This document shows positions 1 to 8,751 of a DNA stretch of 58,871 nt, piece by piece (position 1 is the first letter of the stretch; the number at the start of each line of letters is the position of its first letter). Position numbers and translations under genes: made by a program. The stretch is from assembly GCA_016783445.1 (NCBI GenBank), contig JADHWO010000007.1, positions 1 to 58,871 of the forward strand, given 5' to 3'. The notes below the pieces were generated by a model. It did not search any database. It was not told the DNA's origin and was given only the letters and a program-made list of their open reading frames with translations. The DNA comes from Candidatus Aminicenantota bacterium (GTDB taxonomy: Bacteria; Acidobacteriota; Aminicenantia; Aminicenantales; Aminicenantaceae).

Positions 1-2
1 TC

Positions 3-245
3 AAAACTCAAACAGCCTGCTGCATCAACAAGTACGACATCAACCTCAAAAATTCCGCTCAAATCGAGACCTGGTGTAAAAAGAATAGAGTCCCTCTTCT
101 AGGGAAAATTCCTTTCGATGATGATGTCACAAAATCCATTGTTCAAGGAATTCCCTTGACTGAGTATACAAATAATTCAACATCAAAAGAAATAAAAAAC
201 ATGTGGCAAAAACTACGTAATTTATTTGCCAGAGAGGAGATTTAA
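3..245 (+). CDS. MinD-family Fe-S P-loop ATPase, C-terminal fragment
   Basis: This is the last 80 codons of a gene whose start lies before the window. The reading frame runs from base 3 to TAA at 243-245. The segment contains NKYDIN, then PLLGKIPFDDDV, then VQGIPLTEY. This order is typical of the C-terminus of MinD-superfamily P-loop ATPases that carry an inserted ferredoxin domain (Mrp/CooC-like). The Walker A region and the Fe-S cysteines would lie upstream and cannot be checked. The stop is 2 bases from the next start, so the two genes are probably co-transcribed. Family assignment is by pattern recognition from a short piece. Confidence 0.6.
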   Translation, partial: KTQTACCINKYDINLKNSAQIETWCKKNRVPLLGKIPFDDDVTKSIVQGIPLTEYTNNSTSKEIKNMWQKLRNLFAREEI

Positions 246-247
246 AA

Positions 248-1246
248 ATGAAAAAAACAGATTGGCAGTATCTAATTGATACCCTCCTTTTTCTCTGCAT
301 GGTAAGTATAGTTTTTATCGGCTTTCTCATGGGCCTTTTTCTTCCACAAGGTCCCGCAGCCCCGGAAAGCTCAAAATATTTCCTCGGACTTCACCGGCAT
401 CAATGGGGAAACATTCACTTGTACCTGTCTATCACCTTCACTGTACTCATAATAATTCATCTTATTTTGAGCTGGAAGTGGATCAAGGGTAGAGCCCGTC
501 AGATATTTAAAAAAGGATGGACTACAGGATTGATCCTCACAGCAGTTGCCTCTATCTTTGTGCTCTTTTTATTCTGGTCTCTCTATCCAAGGTATCCAGG
601 TGCTTATGATGATTATGGCGTGGGAGCCGGAAAGAGAGCAAAGCAGCAACATTTATCAGAGGAAGGATCCCCTCTGCCAGGAGAAAAATTTTACTACGAG
701 AACGGAACAGAGGACGTCGTTATAACCGGGCAGATGACACTCCGGCAATTGGAAAAAGCTACGGGCATCCCTGCAAAAAAAATCATCGCAGAATTGGAGC
801 TTCCCTCAAAGACTTCTCTTGATGAGACCTTAGGCAGGCTGAGAAAAAAATACCTTTTTACATTACAGGACGTAAGGAACATCATTACTGACCTTTTAAA
901 CAAGCAAGCCGCTTCTCTCGAAAAGAAGGAAGAAAAGAAAGAACTTCAAGCAAAACTGGAGAAAAAAGAAGGTAAGAAGCAAGAGGCAATTCATGCTGAA
1001 GAGCATGAAGAAAAATTAACCAGTGGGACAAAAGCTGAAGATAAATCAGGAATCCTGATTACTGGCCGAATGACTTTTCAGGATATTGAAATGGAAACTG
1101 GTGTTCCGGCACGCAAAATTATAGAAAAACTGGGCCTTCCCTCGAATATCCCTCTAAATGAAACCCTTGGCAAGTTGAGAAAAAAACATGCCTTTACAAT
1201 GCAGGAATTAAGAGATGTTATTGATTCTTTAATGAAGAAAAAGTAA
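248..1246 (+). CDS. DUF4405-type membrane protein with two C-terminal 60-residue repeats
   Basis: The protein has 332 residues. Membrane helices lie near residues 10-32, 55-76 and 92-112. Histidines at 49, 51, 57 and 71 resemble the haem-ligand pattern of DUF4405/cytochrome b561-like proteins. A soluble tail follows with two copies of one motif at about 158-218 and 270-328. Both copies share ITGxMT, then TGxPAxKII, then LPS, then ETLGxLRKK and FTxQ. A Lys/Glu-rich, probably coiled-coil linker joins them. A GAGGAG ribosome site precedes the ATG. The upstream neighbour is an Fe-S ATPase, so a role in membrane redox or Fe-S chemistry is plausible but inferred. Confidence 0.7.
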   Translation: MKKTDWQYLIDTLLFLCMVSIVFIGFLMGLFLPQGPAAPESSKYFLGLHRHQWGNIHLYLSITFTVLIIIHLILSWKWIKGRARQIFKKGWTTGLILTAVASIFVLFLFWSLYPRYPGAYDDYGVGAGKRAKQQHLSEEGSPLPGEKFYYENGTEDVVITGQMTLRQLEKATGIPAKKIIAELELPSKTSLDETLGRLRKKYLFTLQDVRNIITDLLNKQAASLEKKEEKKELQAKLEKKEGKKQEAIHAEEHEEKLTSGTKAEDKSGILITGRMTFQDIEMETGVPARKIIEKLGLPSNIPLNETLGKLRKKHAFTMQELRDVIDSLMKKK

Positions 1247-1259
1247 AGAAGGAGAAAGA

Positions 1260-2549
1260 ATGTTTAGTATGAACTCTTCAAAACCATCAAATACCCAGGA
1301 AGTTTCTTATTCCAAAGCACCCCTTCTTGAACGTGCCTGGACATATATGCCGGAAGGAATGCATCAAACTGTCTCTTCAGAACCGATTATCCCGGCAATA
1401 GCTGCCAAAGCAAAAGTTATAGCTGCTCAGAATCCAGACTTCATTCGAAGTGACCAAGGTCAAGTGGTTGGGATTTTTCCAGATAAAGAAATCTATTACG
1501 GACCTACTTCAGGCATGGAGGAATTACGAGAATTAGTGGGACAATTCTGGACTTTTGCTTACAGGCTAAAAAATAAAAAAGGAATACCTCCTCAGGGCTT
1601 GAATAAAAAAAACGTTGCCATTGTTTCAGGAGCAACAGAGGGACTTGCGATTGTTATGCATCTTTTCGCCTTCAGACAAAACGTCGGGCTTATGCCTCTC
1701 TACTGGAGCAACTACAAGGGAATCATCCTGAACGCTGGAGGAAATCCTGTTGTGATCGACTTGTTTAATAAGGATTATAATGTTGACTTTAAAGGTGCCG
1801 AACAAATCATAAGAGAAAACAAAATCACATCTCTCCTTATCAATTTTCCAAACAATCCTTCAGGAGATGTGCTTAATGATGATGAACTGGCGAGCCTGGC
1901 TGATCTTGCCAGGCGGATGAATCTCATAATTATTTCTGATGAAGTCTATAACTTCATACGATACAAAGGTGAACCTCAGTCTATGCTGGCTTTCGCACCA
2001 GAAAGAACTGTTGTCATAAGTTCTGCTTCTAAAGAATATCTAATACCAGGAGCAAGAGTAGGATACATCATAGCAGCGGAGGAAACTTTTACAAATTCCT
2101 GGATGCCAAAAATCATTCGTTCCTTTTCTTCTTCACCTAATGTGCTTGGCCAGCGCATTTTGCTCGATGTTTTAAAGGATGAGGTGAAAGATTTTGAAAA
2201 TGGTCAGTCTCCCCGCATTATTTCTGCAATCAAAAAAGAACTCAAAGAACGGTGTGCCCTAATAATTTCTATTCTTCACGAGAAAGGTTTTAAACTTGCC
2301 GGAAGAGACCGGGATTTTCCCTCGGGCGCTATCAGCGTTCTGGCCAGATTACCTGATGATATAGAAGTGGACGATAAGGCTTTTGTAGAAAAAGCCATGG
2401 AGCTAAAAAAATTTAGCGCCGTGCCTGCCTCTGTTTTTGGAGCCCCAAGGTGTATTCGATTTGGATATGCGGGAATGACCAAGGAAACAATCAATAGGCT
2501 TGCACAAAACCTGCAAGACGTTTTGAATTCTTTAAGGAAAAAGAGTTAA
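1260..2549 (+). CDS. PLP-dependent class I/II aminotransferase
   Basis: A 429-residue fold-type I aminotransferase. The visible landmarks are NFPNNPSG (195-202), SDEVY (226-230, with the Asp that contacts the pyridine nitrogen) and SSASKEYLIPGARVG, where Lys258 should form the Schiff base. A C-terminal APRCIRFGYAG supplies the substrate-carboxylate Arg. GGAG five bases before the ATG at 1260 favours this start over the ATG at 1269. The family transfers amino groups between amino acids and 2-oxo acids. Substrate cannot be told from sequence alone; an aspartate/aromatic-type enzyme is possible. It follows the DUF4405 gene by 13 bases. Confidence 0.85.
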   Translation: MFSMNSSKPSNTQEVSYSKAPLLERAWTYMPEGMHQTVSSEPIIPAIAAKAKVIAAQNPDFIRSDQGQVVGIFPDKEIYYGPTSGMEELRELVGQFWTFAYRLKNKKGIPPQGLNKKNVAIVSGATEGLAIVMHLFAFRQNVGLMPLYWSNYKGIILNAGGNPVVIDLFNKDYNVDFKGAEQIIRENKITSLLINFPNNPSGDVLNDDELASLADLARRMNLIIISDEVYNFIRYKGEPQSMLAFAPERTVVISSASKEYLIPGARVGYIIAAEETFTNSWMPKIIRSFSSSPNVLGQRILLDVLKDEVKDFENGQSPRIISAIKKELKERCALIISILHEKGFKLAGRDRDFPSGAISVLARLPDDIEVDDKAFVEKAMELKKFSAVPASVFGAPRCIRFGYAGMTKETINRLAQNLQDVLNSLRKKS

Positions 2550-2717
2550 CCCACTTTAAAATTATGGGAATCGTTTTTTTGTCCAGAAAGATTGATAAAA
2601 GGAAAATATTTCAAAAATTCGCTTTTTTTCTGTTATAATTACTTTTTCGTAAAAATAAAATAACCTTGACTCTTTTCAATTTCAAGTGAATTATTCAAAT
2701 CTGCAAATCTCTTAAAA

Positions 2718-3209
2718 ATGACTAAAAAGAAAAAAACGGCGGCAGAGGAAACAGACCTCGATAAATTTACGCTCGAGCTCCAGAAACAAATTATGGAGCA
2801 AATAAGAAAACGATACTCTGAAACCGCTATTGACCACTGGCAAAACCCTAGAAATTTCAGGAAAATTGAAAATCCGGATGGATATGCTAAAGTAAAAGGC
2901 CCGTGTGGAGATACGATGGAAATGTTTTTAAAAATAGACAAAGAAAATATTTCAGAATGCGGATTCCAAACTGACGGCTGTGGAACAACTATTGTCTGTG
3001 GAAGCGTATCTACAGAATTAACTCTAAACAACTCCTTCACTCAGGCGCTGGCTTTGGTCAGTGCTGATGAAATTTTAAAAGAACTCGGGGGACTGCCTGA
3101 GTCCGATGTTCATTGTGCACAGCTCGCTGCAGAAACTTTAAGAAGGGCGCTGGCAGATTATCTTTACAAGAAAAAATCTCCCTGGAAAAAACATTATAAC
3201 AGAACTTAA
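2718..3209 (+). CDS. NifU/IscU-type Fe-S cluster scaffold
   Basis: A 163-residue protein with the IscU fold signature. Cys63 (GPCGDT, with Asp65), Cys88 (DGCGTT) and Cys133 (VHCA) match the three cluster-ligand cysteines of IscU/NifU-N. Cys81 and Cys94 are additional. The first 30 residues are a charged Lys/Glu extension. A later ATG at 2793 is a possible alternative start. No clear Shine-Dalgarno precedes 2718. The neighbours are a Cys-rich mini-protein and a radical SAM enzyme, which fits local Fe-S assembly. No cysteine desulfurase gene is adjacent. Confidence 0.85.
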   Translation: MTKKKKTAAEETDLDKFTLELQKQIMEQIRKRYSETAIDHWQNPRNFRKIENPDGYAKVKGPCGDTMEMFLKIDKENISECGFQTDGCGTTIVCGSVSTELTLNNSFTQALALVSADEILKELGGLPESDVHCAQLAAETLRRALADYLYKKKSPWKKHYNRT

Positions 3210-3234
3210 GTTTAAGTCTTAATCGGAGCTTACA

Positions 3235-3438
3235 ATGAAAGAATGCAACAGTGAAAAAAACCTCCAGAAATGCAATTGTACCTGGGAACCATGCAGCCGC
3301 AAAGGGATCTGCTGCGAATGCATTCAGTACCACTGGAATATGAATGAACTACCAGCCTGCTTATTCCCTGATGATGTTGAAAGAACTTATGACCGCTCTT
3401 TGAGAAGATTCATAAAGACTTATAAAAATAGAGCCTGA
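3235..3438 (+). CDS. Small Cys-rich protein, DUF6485-like
   Basis: A 67-residue cytosolic protein. Cysteines occur in CNCTWEPC, in GICCEC and in PAC, followed by a conserved-looking ERTYDRS segment. The pattern matches my memory of the DUF6485 family of small putative metal-binding proteins common in anaerobes. Function is unknown. It sits 25 bases after the NifU-like scaffold and just before a radical SAM gene, so an Fe-S or zinc role is a reasonable guess only. CGGAGC upstream of the ATG is a weak ribosome site. Confidence 0.7.
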   Translation: MKECNSEKNLQKCNCTWEPCSRKGICCECIQYHWNMNELPACLFPDDVERTYDRSLRRFIKTYKNRA

Positions 3439-3479
3439 CAATAAATTCCTTGAGCACAAAGCAAAGTAAAAACCATATT

Positions 3480-4397
3480 ATGCACATTTACGGTCCTGTC
3501 CCTTCAAGACGCCTGGGGTTTTCTCTCGGGATAGATATTATTCCTTTTAAAACCTGCACGCTCGACTGTATATATTGCCAGCTTGGACCAACCACACAAA
3601 AGACTATCCGTAGAAGAGAGTTTTTTTCTCCTTCAGAAATCCTCTCTCAAATCAAAAAGAAACTTTCCTCAGGCCAGAGGATTGACTACATAACGTTTTC
3701 CGGCTCCGGAGAGCCAACCTTAAACTTGGTTTTGGGACAACTTATCAGAGAAATCAAAAAAATTACATCTGTTCCTGTAGCTGTTTTAACTAACGGTACA
3801 CTGCTTACCCGAAAAAACGTAAGAAAAGTTTTAATGCCTGCGGACTTAGTAGTTCCTTCTCTGGATGCAGCAACACAGGATATATTTCATAAGATCAACA
3901 GGCCTTATAAATCCCTAAAAGTTAAAGAAATAATCAATAGTTTGTCGCAGTTTCGCCAGGAATTCAAAGGCTCGATCTGGCTTGAGGTCATGCTGGCTAA
4001 AGGAGTGAACGATTCTCTTACTCATATCAAAAAGCTTAAAAAAGCCATTTCTAAAATAAAGCCTGATAAAATCCAGCTTAACACTGTTATCCGTCCTCCG
4101 GCAGAATGGTTTGCCCGTCCTTTGAACATTAAAGAGCTAAAAAAAATAAAAAATCTTCTGGAAAAAAATTGCGAAATTATCGCTGAATTTGATAAAAAAG
4201 AACAAATTCCTCTTTCAGAAAATCTGGAAGATGTAATTCTCACTATGATTCAGAGAAGGCCGGTGACTCTTACGGATATCTCTGCCTCACTTGGAAAGCA
4301 TAAAAACGAAATTCTAAAATATCTGAATTTTCTCCTAAAGGAAGGCAAAATTCGGCCTGTAAGCCACAAGGGGCTGAAATATTATGAACCATCATAA
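3480..4397 (+). CDS. Radical SAM protein with C-terminal winged helix
   Basis: The start region reads MHIYGPVPSRRLGFSLG, the usual beginning of this radical SAM family, so ATG 3480 is preferred to the in-frame TTG at 3450. The 4Fe-4S binding cysteines are Cys26, Cys30 and Cys33 (CTLDCIYC, CX3CX2C). FSGSGEPTL follows as the SAM-binding glycine motif. The last 60 residues look like a winged-helix domain. The family is widespread in anaerobes and largely uncharacterised. The surrounding Fe-S scaffold and Cys-rich genes fit an Fe-S enzyme. Confidence 0.85.
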   Translation: MHIYGPVPSRRLGFSLGIDIIPFKTCTLDCIYCQLGPTTQKTIRRREFFSPSEILSQIKKKLSSGQRIDYITFSGSGEPTLNLVLGQLIREIKKITSVPVAVLTNGTLLTRKNVRKVLMPADLVVPSLDAATQDIFHKINRPYKSLKVKEIINSLSQFRQEFKGSIWLEVMLAKGVNDSLTHIKKLKKAISKIKPDKIQLNTVIRPPAEWFARPLNIKELKKIKNLLEKNCEIIAEFDKKEQIPLSENLEDVILTMIQRRPVTLTDISASLGKHKNEILKYLNFLLKEGKIRPVSHKGLKYYEPS

Positions 4398-4437
4398 AAT
4401 CTATTATCGATGATTTATAATCTAATGAGGAGTGAGG

Positions 4438-4950
4438 ATGAAAGAAGTTAAGGACCTATCAAAAGAAGAGTTACTGGAACTCCTGGCAGATGCCTCAAAA
4501 AATTGGCTCGCTCATGATGGCCTCTGGTTTCGGTTTGTGGAGGATAAATTCGGCATTGACGCAGCAATGGAACTCGACAGGAAAGCCTGGGAAAAATTTA
4601 CTGTTTTTGAAGCAAAGAGAATAAAAAAAAGACTCGGGATAGAACCAGAAGGAGGGATCCCTGCTCTCGCCCAGGCTCTCAAATTCAGGCTCTATGCTCA
4701 CATCAATGTCCAGGAAATAAAGGAAATGAGTGATACCCGCTGTGTTTTTCGTATGAAAAGCTGCCGCGTGCAGGAGGCAAGGAAGAGACAGAGGCTCCCT
4801 GATTTCCCATGTAAGTCAGTGGGGATTGTTGAATACAGCGGCTTTGCTAAAACAATAGACTCACGGATCAAAACCACATGTTTGACCTGCCCCCCTGATC
4901 CTCATCCTCCAGATGTCTGGTGTGCCTGGGAATTCAAACTCGAATCTTAA
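4438..4950 (+). CDS. DUF6125-like protein
   Basis: A 170-residue cytosolic protein. It starts with an acidic helix, then WLAHDGLWF and FGIDAAMELD. A C-terminal half rich in cysteines (SCRVQEARKRQ, FPCKS, TCLTCPPDPHP, VWCAWEF) follows. This matches the DUF6125 family as I remember it, whose function is unknown. ATG 4438 is chosen over GTG 4432 because GAGGAG at 4427-4432 is correctly spaced from 4438 and would overlap the GTG. It lies between a radical SAM gene and a methyltransferase. Confidence 0.65.
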   Translation: MKEVKDLSKEELLELLADASKNWLAHDGLWFRFVEDKFGIDAAMELDRKAWEKFTVFEAKRIKKRLGIEPEGGIPALAQALKFRLYAHINVQEIKEMSDTRCVFRMKSCRVQEARKRQRLPDFPCKSVGIVEYSGFAKTIDSRIKTTCLTCPPDPHPPDVWCAWEFKLES

Positions 4951-4955
4951 ATTCC

Positions 4956-5594
4956 ATGAGCAGAGAAAAAATCAGGATTTATGATAAAACCTGGATGGAA
5001 TATGATGAGTGGTATGACTCTCATCAGGCCCTATATCAATCGCAGATAAAAGTGCTCAAGAAAATTGTGCCTTCAGGTCTAGGCATTGAAATTGGAGTAG
5101 GAACAGGAAGATTTGCCTCTCTTCTTTCTGTTCAGTTTGGCCTTGATCCCTCGCTCAACATGTTAAAACTCGCAAAACAAAGAAAGGTCAAAGTTGTCCG
5201 TAGTTTTGGTGAAAGTCTTCCTTTTAAAAATGAATCTTTTAATTTTGTTTTAATTGTGTATACTATAGAACTTGTTGATGATCCCCTTAGTTTTTTAAAA
5301 GAAGCGCTCAGAACTCTTAAAAGAAAAGGTGTGCTGATTCTAGGTATCTTAGACAAGAATAGCTCATGGGGAAAGTTTTATATGCAGAAAGCAGTTCAGA
5401 GTAAGTACTATAAAACTTTCCACTTTTTTTCCCCAGAGGAAATCCTAAAAATATTTAAAAAACTTCCATTAGTATTTAAGGTTGCTTTCCAGACACAATT
5501 TTGTCCTCCTCCTGACATTAAAGACATAGAAAAGCCAAAAAAAGGATTTGGACAGGGAGGATTTGTTGTCCTTAAGGCTATTAAGACTCAATGA
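4956..5594 (+). CDS. Class I SAM-dependent methyltransferase
   Basis: A 212-residue Rossmann-type methyltransferase. Motif I is GIEIGVGTGRFA, a motif II acidic residue follows in FGLDPS, and motif IV-like SFNFVLIVYTIELVDDP and motif V-like LRTLKRKGVLIL come after. It belongs to the UbiE/methyltransferase type 11 group, and the substrate cannot be predicted. An upstream GTG at 4920 would overlap the previous gene by 31 bases. ATG 4956, five bases past that gene's stop, is more likely. Confidence 0.8.
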   Translation: MSREKIRIYDKTWMEYDEWYDSHQALYQSQIKVLKKIVPSGLGIEIGVGTGRFASLLSVQFGLDPSLNMLKLAKQRKVKVVRSFGESLPFKNESFNFVLIVYTIELVDDPLSFLKEALRTLKRKGVLILGILDKNSSWGKFYMQKAVQSKYYKTFHFFSPEEILKIFKKLPLVFKVAFQTQFCPPPDIKDIEKPKKGFGQGGFVVLKAIKTQ

Positions 5595-5625
5595 TGTTTT
5601 AAATTTTTTTATGTGTATTATTTTT

Positions 5626-5730
5626 GCGAGGAGTGAAGAAGATTGCCACGCTTCGCTCGCAACAGGCTATACAATCTCACAATATGTATTGTTATAACGA
5701 GTCTGAAGTGACGCGGCAATCACACAATAT
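5626..5730. repeat. Short intergenic palindromic repeat
   Basis: GATTGCC at 5641-5647 is matched by its complement GGCAATC at 5715-5721. Related GCGAG-GTGAAG strings lie beside each arm (5626-5640 and about 5698-5712), and CACAATAT occurs twice (near 5678 and 5723). The arrangement resembles REP-like intergenic repeats seen in many environmental bacteria. It fills most of the gap before ilvE. Only one copy lies in this window. Confidence 0.45.
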
Positions 5731-5775
5731 AAAGGTAATTATTTTTAATACATAAAACAAATAAAAGGAGAAAAA

Positions 5776-6741
5776 ATGTTTGATAATACCCACTTCCCCG
5801 GGGCAAAAAAGTTCTGGCACCAGGGAAAACTCTATGATTGGTCTCAACCTACCATTCATGCCATGTCTCATGCCCTTCATTACGGCACATCAGTCTTTGA
5901 GGGGATTCGTGCATACAGCACCTTGAATGGACCTGCTGTTTTCCGCCTTCCAGAACATATTGACAGGCTTTTTCATTCTGCTTCAACACTTTCCATGAAA
6001 GTTTTGTATAGCAAAGAAGAAATAATCAACGCCATCATGTCAGTTATAAAAGAAAACAAGCTCAAGTCTGCCTATATTCGGCCTCTTATGTTCTGTGGAT
6101 ATGGAAACCTGGGCCTCTTGCCTAAATTTTCACCTGCAGAATTAACTATTGGTGCATGGGAATGGGGAGCCTATCTGGGAGAGAAAACTGAAAAAGGAGC
6201 TCATGTCTATATCGTTCCATGGAGACGGGTTCATCATTCCCAACTGGAGATGACTGCAAAACTCGGCGGTGTGTATGTCCAATCAGCCATCTGCGGTATG
6301 GAAGCCCGTTCACTCGGTTGTGATGAGGCAGTTTTTCTGAACCTTGAAGGGAACATCGCTGAAGGACCGGGAGAGAACATTTTTATCGTAAAGAGCGGAG
6401 TCCTTAAAACTAATGATAAAACAGAATCCGTGCTTGAAGGAATAACCCGTGAAAGCATACTGGAGATAGCCAAAAACCTAAACCTTGAAACCAGTGTTGG
6501 ACCTATAACAAAGGAAGATTTCTTCCAGGCTGATGAAATCTTTTTTTCAGGGACAGCAGTTGAAATCGCTCCCATTATTCGTGCTACTGACGGCTCGAAC
6601 CCTGAGGAAGAGAAAAAAGAATACATCATCGGTTCCGGAAAAGTAGGGGATATCACGCTCCGCCTGGCTAAATATTACAAGGATATTGTGAGTGGAAAAA
6701 TAAAAGAATATGAAAACTGGCTGACTTACGTTTATGACTAA
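5776..6741 (+). CDS. ilvE: Branched-chain amino acid aminotransferase
   Basis: A 321-residue fold-type IV PLP enzyme. HYGTSVFEGIRAY is near residue 35, Lys162 (EMTAKLGG) is the expected Schiff-base lysine, and NIAEGPGENIFIV (193-205) is the cofactor phosphate region. Length and motifs fit the BCAT group that interconverts Val, Leu and Ile with their 2-oxo acids. AAAGGAG lies just before the ATG. D-amino acid aminotransferase is the main alternative in this fold, but the FEGIRAY and GENIF motifs favour IlvE. Confidence 0.9.
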   Translation: MFDNTHFPGAKKFWHQGKLYDWSQPTIHAMSHALHYGTSVFEGIRAYSTLNGPAVFRLPEHIDRLFHSASTLSMKVLYSKEEIINAIMSVIKENKLKSAYIRPLMFCGYGNLGLLPKFSPAELTIGAWEWGAYLGEKTEKGAHVYIVPWRRVHHSQLEMTAKLGGVYVQSAICGMEARSLGCDEAVFLNLEGNIAEGPGENIFIVKSGVLKTNDKTESVLEGITRESILEIAKNLNLETSVGPITKEDFFQADEIFFSGTAVEIAPIIRATDGSNPEEEKKEYIIGSGKVGDITLRLAKYYKDIVSGKIKEYENWLTYVYD

Positions 6742-6824
6742 CAGCTCCTTTTTCTTCAAGTTGAAGATGATTAAAAGTCTCTACTTATAAGCTGTAAAAA
6801 CTCTTTTTGAAAAGGTCGATATCC

Positions 6825-7280
6825 ATGGAATTCAAAATTAAGTTAATTGGAGTTATCCATTCTCCATTCAAAAAAAATGAAGATATTGAATCAAAAAAAT
6901 ACGCTGATTCCAGGGGATTTGACTCAGTCCAGGGAGAGCTTGAAATTTTTAAAAAATATGAGAAAGGATTAAAAGATATTGATGGTTTTTCCCATCTTTT
7001 AGTCCTCTTTGTTTTCCATAAATCAGAGGGATACAGACTTCATATAAAACCCTTGCTCGAGGATACACTGAGAGGAGTCTTTGCCACTCGAAGCCCCAAT
7101 CGACCCAACTTTATAGGTCTGACAGTTGTTAATGTTATTAATAGGAAAGGAAATATTCTTAAAGTCTCAGGAATCGATATGATTGAAGGCACACCTATCC
7201 TGGATATTAAACCCTACACATCCAGAGACCAAAAGTCCCCCATCAAGCTCGGGTGGCTGAAAAAGAGAATGGAAAAATAA
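6825..7280 (+). CDS. trmO: TrmO-like tRNA t6A37 N6-methyltransferase
   Basis: About 151 residues of the TrmO/TsaA (UPF0066) beta-barrel. The N-terminal IGVIHSPFK, FSHLLVLFVFH, then the hallmark RGVFATRSPNRPNFIGLT and GTPILDIKPY are all present. The family uses SAM to methylate t6A at position 37 of tRNA-Thr. This protein has the short form without the extra C-terminal domain of the E. coli enzyme. ATG 6825 is preferred over TTG 6807 because it directly precedes the barrel. Some archaeal-type homologues may act on other substrates. Confidence 0.85.
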   Translation: MEFKIKLIGVIHSPFKKNEDIESKKYADSRGFDSVQGELEIFKKYEKGLKDIDGFSHLLVLFVFHKSEGYRLHIKPLLEDTLRGVFATRSPNRPNFIGLTVVNVINRKGNILKVSGIDMIEGTPILDIKPYTSRDQKSPIKLGWLKKRMEK

Positions 7281-7407
7281 AATCTTTCTATTTATAATAA
7301 TTGCCACTGATTTTTATAGCCTTTCATGATTATTTCTGATATATATTTTTACACGAGTAAAATTGATAAAAATATCAATCCTAAAAAATCTAAATAGGAG
7401 GTAAAAA

Positions 7408-8751
7408 ATGATTAAATCTATTTCTGTTGTCCTCTCCCTTTTCCTTCTTTTTTTAATCCCATCCATGCTCCAGAGCTCTGATATCTTTCCCTACAAATAC
7501 AAAGTAGAGCAGCTGGAAAACGGACTGAAAGTCATCTCCATTCCTCTCGACAATCCTAATATTATCTCCCATTATGTTATTGTTCGTTCAGGATCAAGGA
7601 ATGAAATCGAGCCCGGAAAATCTGGTTTTGCCCACTTTTTTGAACACATGATGTTTAAAGGCACAAAAAATTTTCCCCGTGAAGTATACGATGACTTCTT
7701 GACCCACTTAGGAGCAGGAACAAATGGCTACACTACCGATGACTACACATGCTATTTTGCTGTTTTTGCCGGAAGAGAAAACCTGGAAGAGGTGATTAAA
7801 ATGGAAGCAGACAGGTTCATTAATCTCTATTATGATGAAGAGATGATTAAAACCGAGGCTTCTGTTATCGAAGGAGAGTACTACGCGAGTGTCTCCAGTC
7901 CATCCAGACGGCTCTTCGAACTTCTAAGAGATACTGCCTTTGAAAAACATTCATACAAACACACTACTCTCGGTTATCTTCGAGACATCCTGGACATGCC
8001 TAATCAATTCGAGTACAGCCAGCTCTACAAAAAACGTTTTTATGCTCCAGACAATGTTATTCTGCTTGTTGCAGGAGATTATGACCATGACCAATTGATG
8101 GAATACGTGAGAAAGTACTACAGCGGCTGGGAAAAATCCAATTATACTCTGGTAACCCCCGAAGAACCCCCCCAGACAAAAGCTAAAAGAGCCCATTATG
8201 ACTGGCCGACCAAAACCCTTCCAAGACTTGTTATCGGATTTCATGGACCAGCTTATTCAGACGAAAACATTTATAAAGCAGCCCTCGACCTTCTGGCTGA
8301 AACAGCTTTCTCCCGCTCTGCTCCCCTTTATCAAAAACTGGTTATCGAGGAACAAAAATGCCTCTCTCTTTATGCAAGTTTTGCTGACCGACGCGATCCA
8401 TACCTTTTGACTTTTAATGCTATAGTCAAGAACGAAAAGGATCTTTCTTATGTAGAAAATGAAATATTTAAGGAATTAGAAAGGCTCAAGAAAGAACCAG
8501 TCTCAGATGAGTTTTTAGCCGATGTTAAGTCCAACCTGAAATATTCTTTTGCCAATGCACTTGGTACTACAGATGGAATCGCCAGCTCTCTCGCCTATTA
8601 TATCAACCTTACAACTGATCCGGGAACTATAAACAAACTTTTTTCCCTCTTTGAACAAGTGACACCCAAGGATATCCAGGAAATGACCAAAAAATACTTC
8701 ATAAAAACAAACAGCACTGTGGTGACTTTAACAGGAGGAAAAACAAAATGA
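7408..8751 (+). CDS. M16 family zinc peptidase, catalytic member
   Basis: A 447-residue secreted M16B (pitrilysin-like) peptidase. A signal peptide spans about 1-23. The inverted zinc motif HFFEH is at 76-80, and the distal glutamate ligand falls in VIEGEYYA (153-160). GAGTNGYTT is the usual substrate-groove segment. AGGAGGT precedes the ATG. Its stop overlaps the next start in ATGA, so it is translationally coupled to a non-catalytic partner. Such pairs act as heterodimers in the periplasm to degrade peptides. Confidence 0.92.
   Translation: MIKSISVVLSLFLLFLIPSMLQSSDIFPYKYKVEQLENGLKVISIPLDNPNIISHYVIVRSGSRNEIEPGKSGFAHFFEHMMFKGTKNFPREVYDDFLTHLGAGTNGYTTDDYTCYFAVFAGRENLEEVIKMEADRFINLYYDEEMIKTEASVIEGEYYASVSSPSRRLFELLRDTAFEKHSYKHTTLGYLRDILDMPNQFEYSQLYKKRFYAPDNVILLVAGDYDHDQLMEYVRKYYSGWEKSNYTLVTPEEPPQTKAKRAHYDWPTKTLPRLVIGFHGPAYSDENIYKAALDLLAETAFSRSAPLYQKLVIEEQKCLSLYASFADRRDPYLLTFNAIVKNEKDLSYVENEIFKELERLKKEPVSDEFLADVKSNLKYSFANALGTTDGIASSLAYYINLTTDPGTINKLFSLFEQVTPKDIQEMTKKYFIKTNSTVVTLTGGKTK

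Noticed and set aside
2666-2694. TTGACT-N17-AATTAT promoter before the NifU-like gene
   Set aside because: The -10 box matches at only three of six positions; a better TATAAT at 2633 has no convincing -35 box.
5594-5776. tRNA or CRISPR array in the gap before ilvE
   Set aside because: The repeats are imperfect and inverted, without regular spacers, and no cloverleaf could be drawn.
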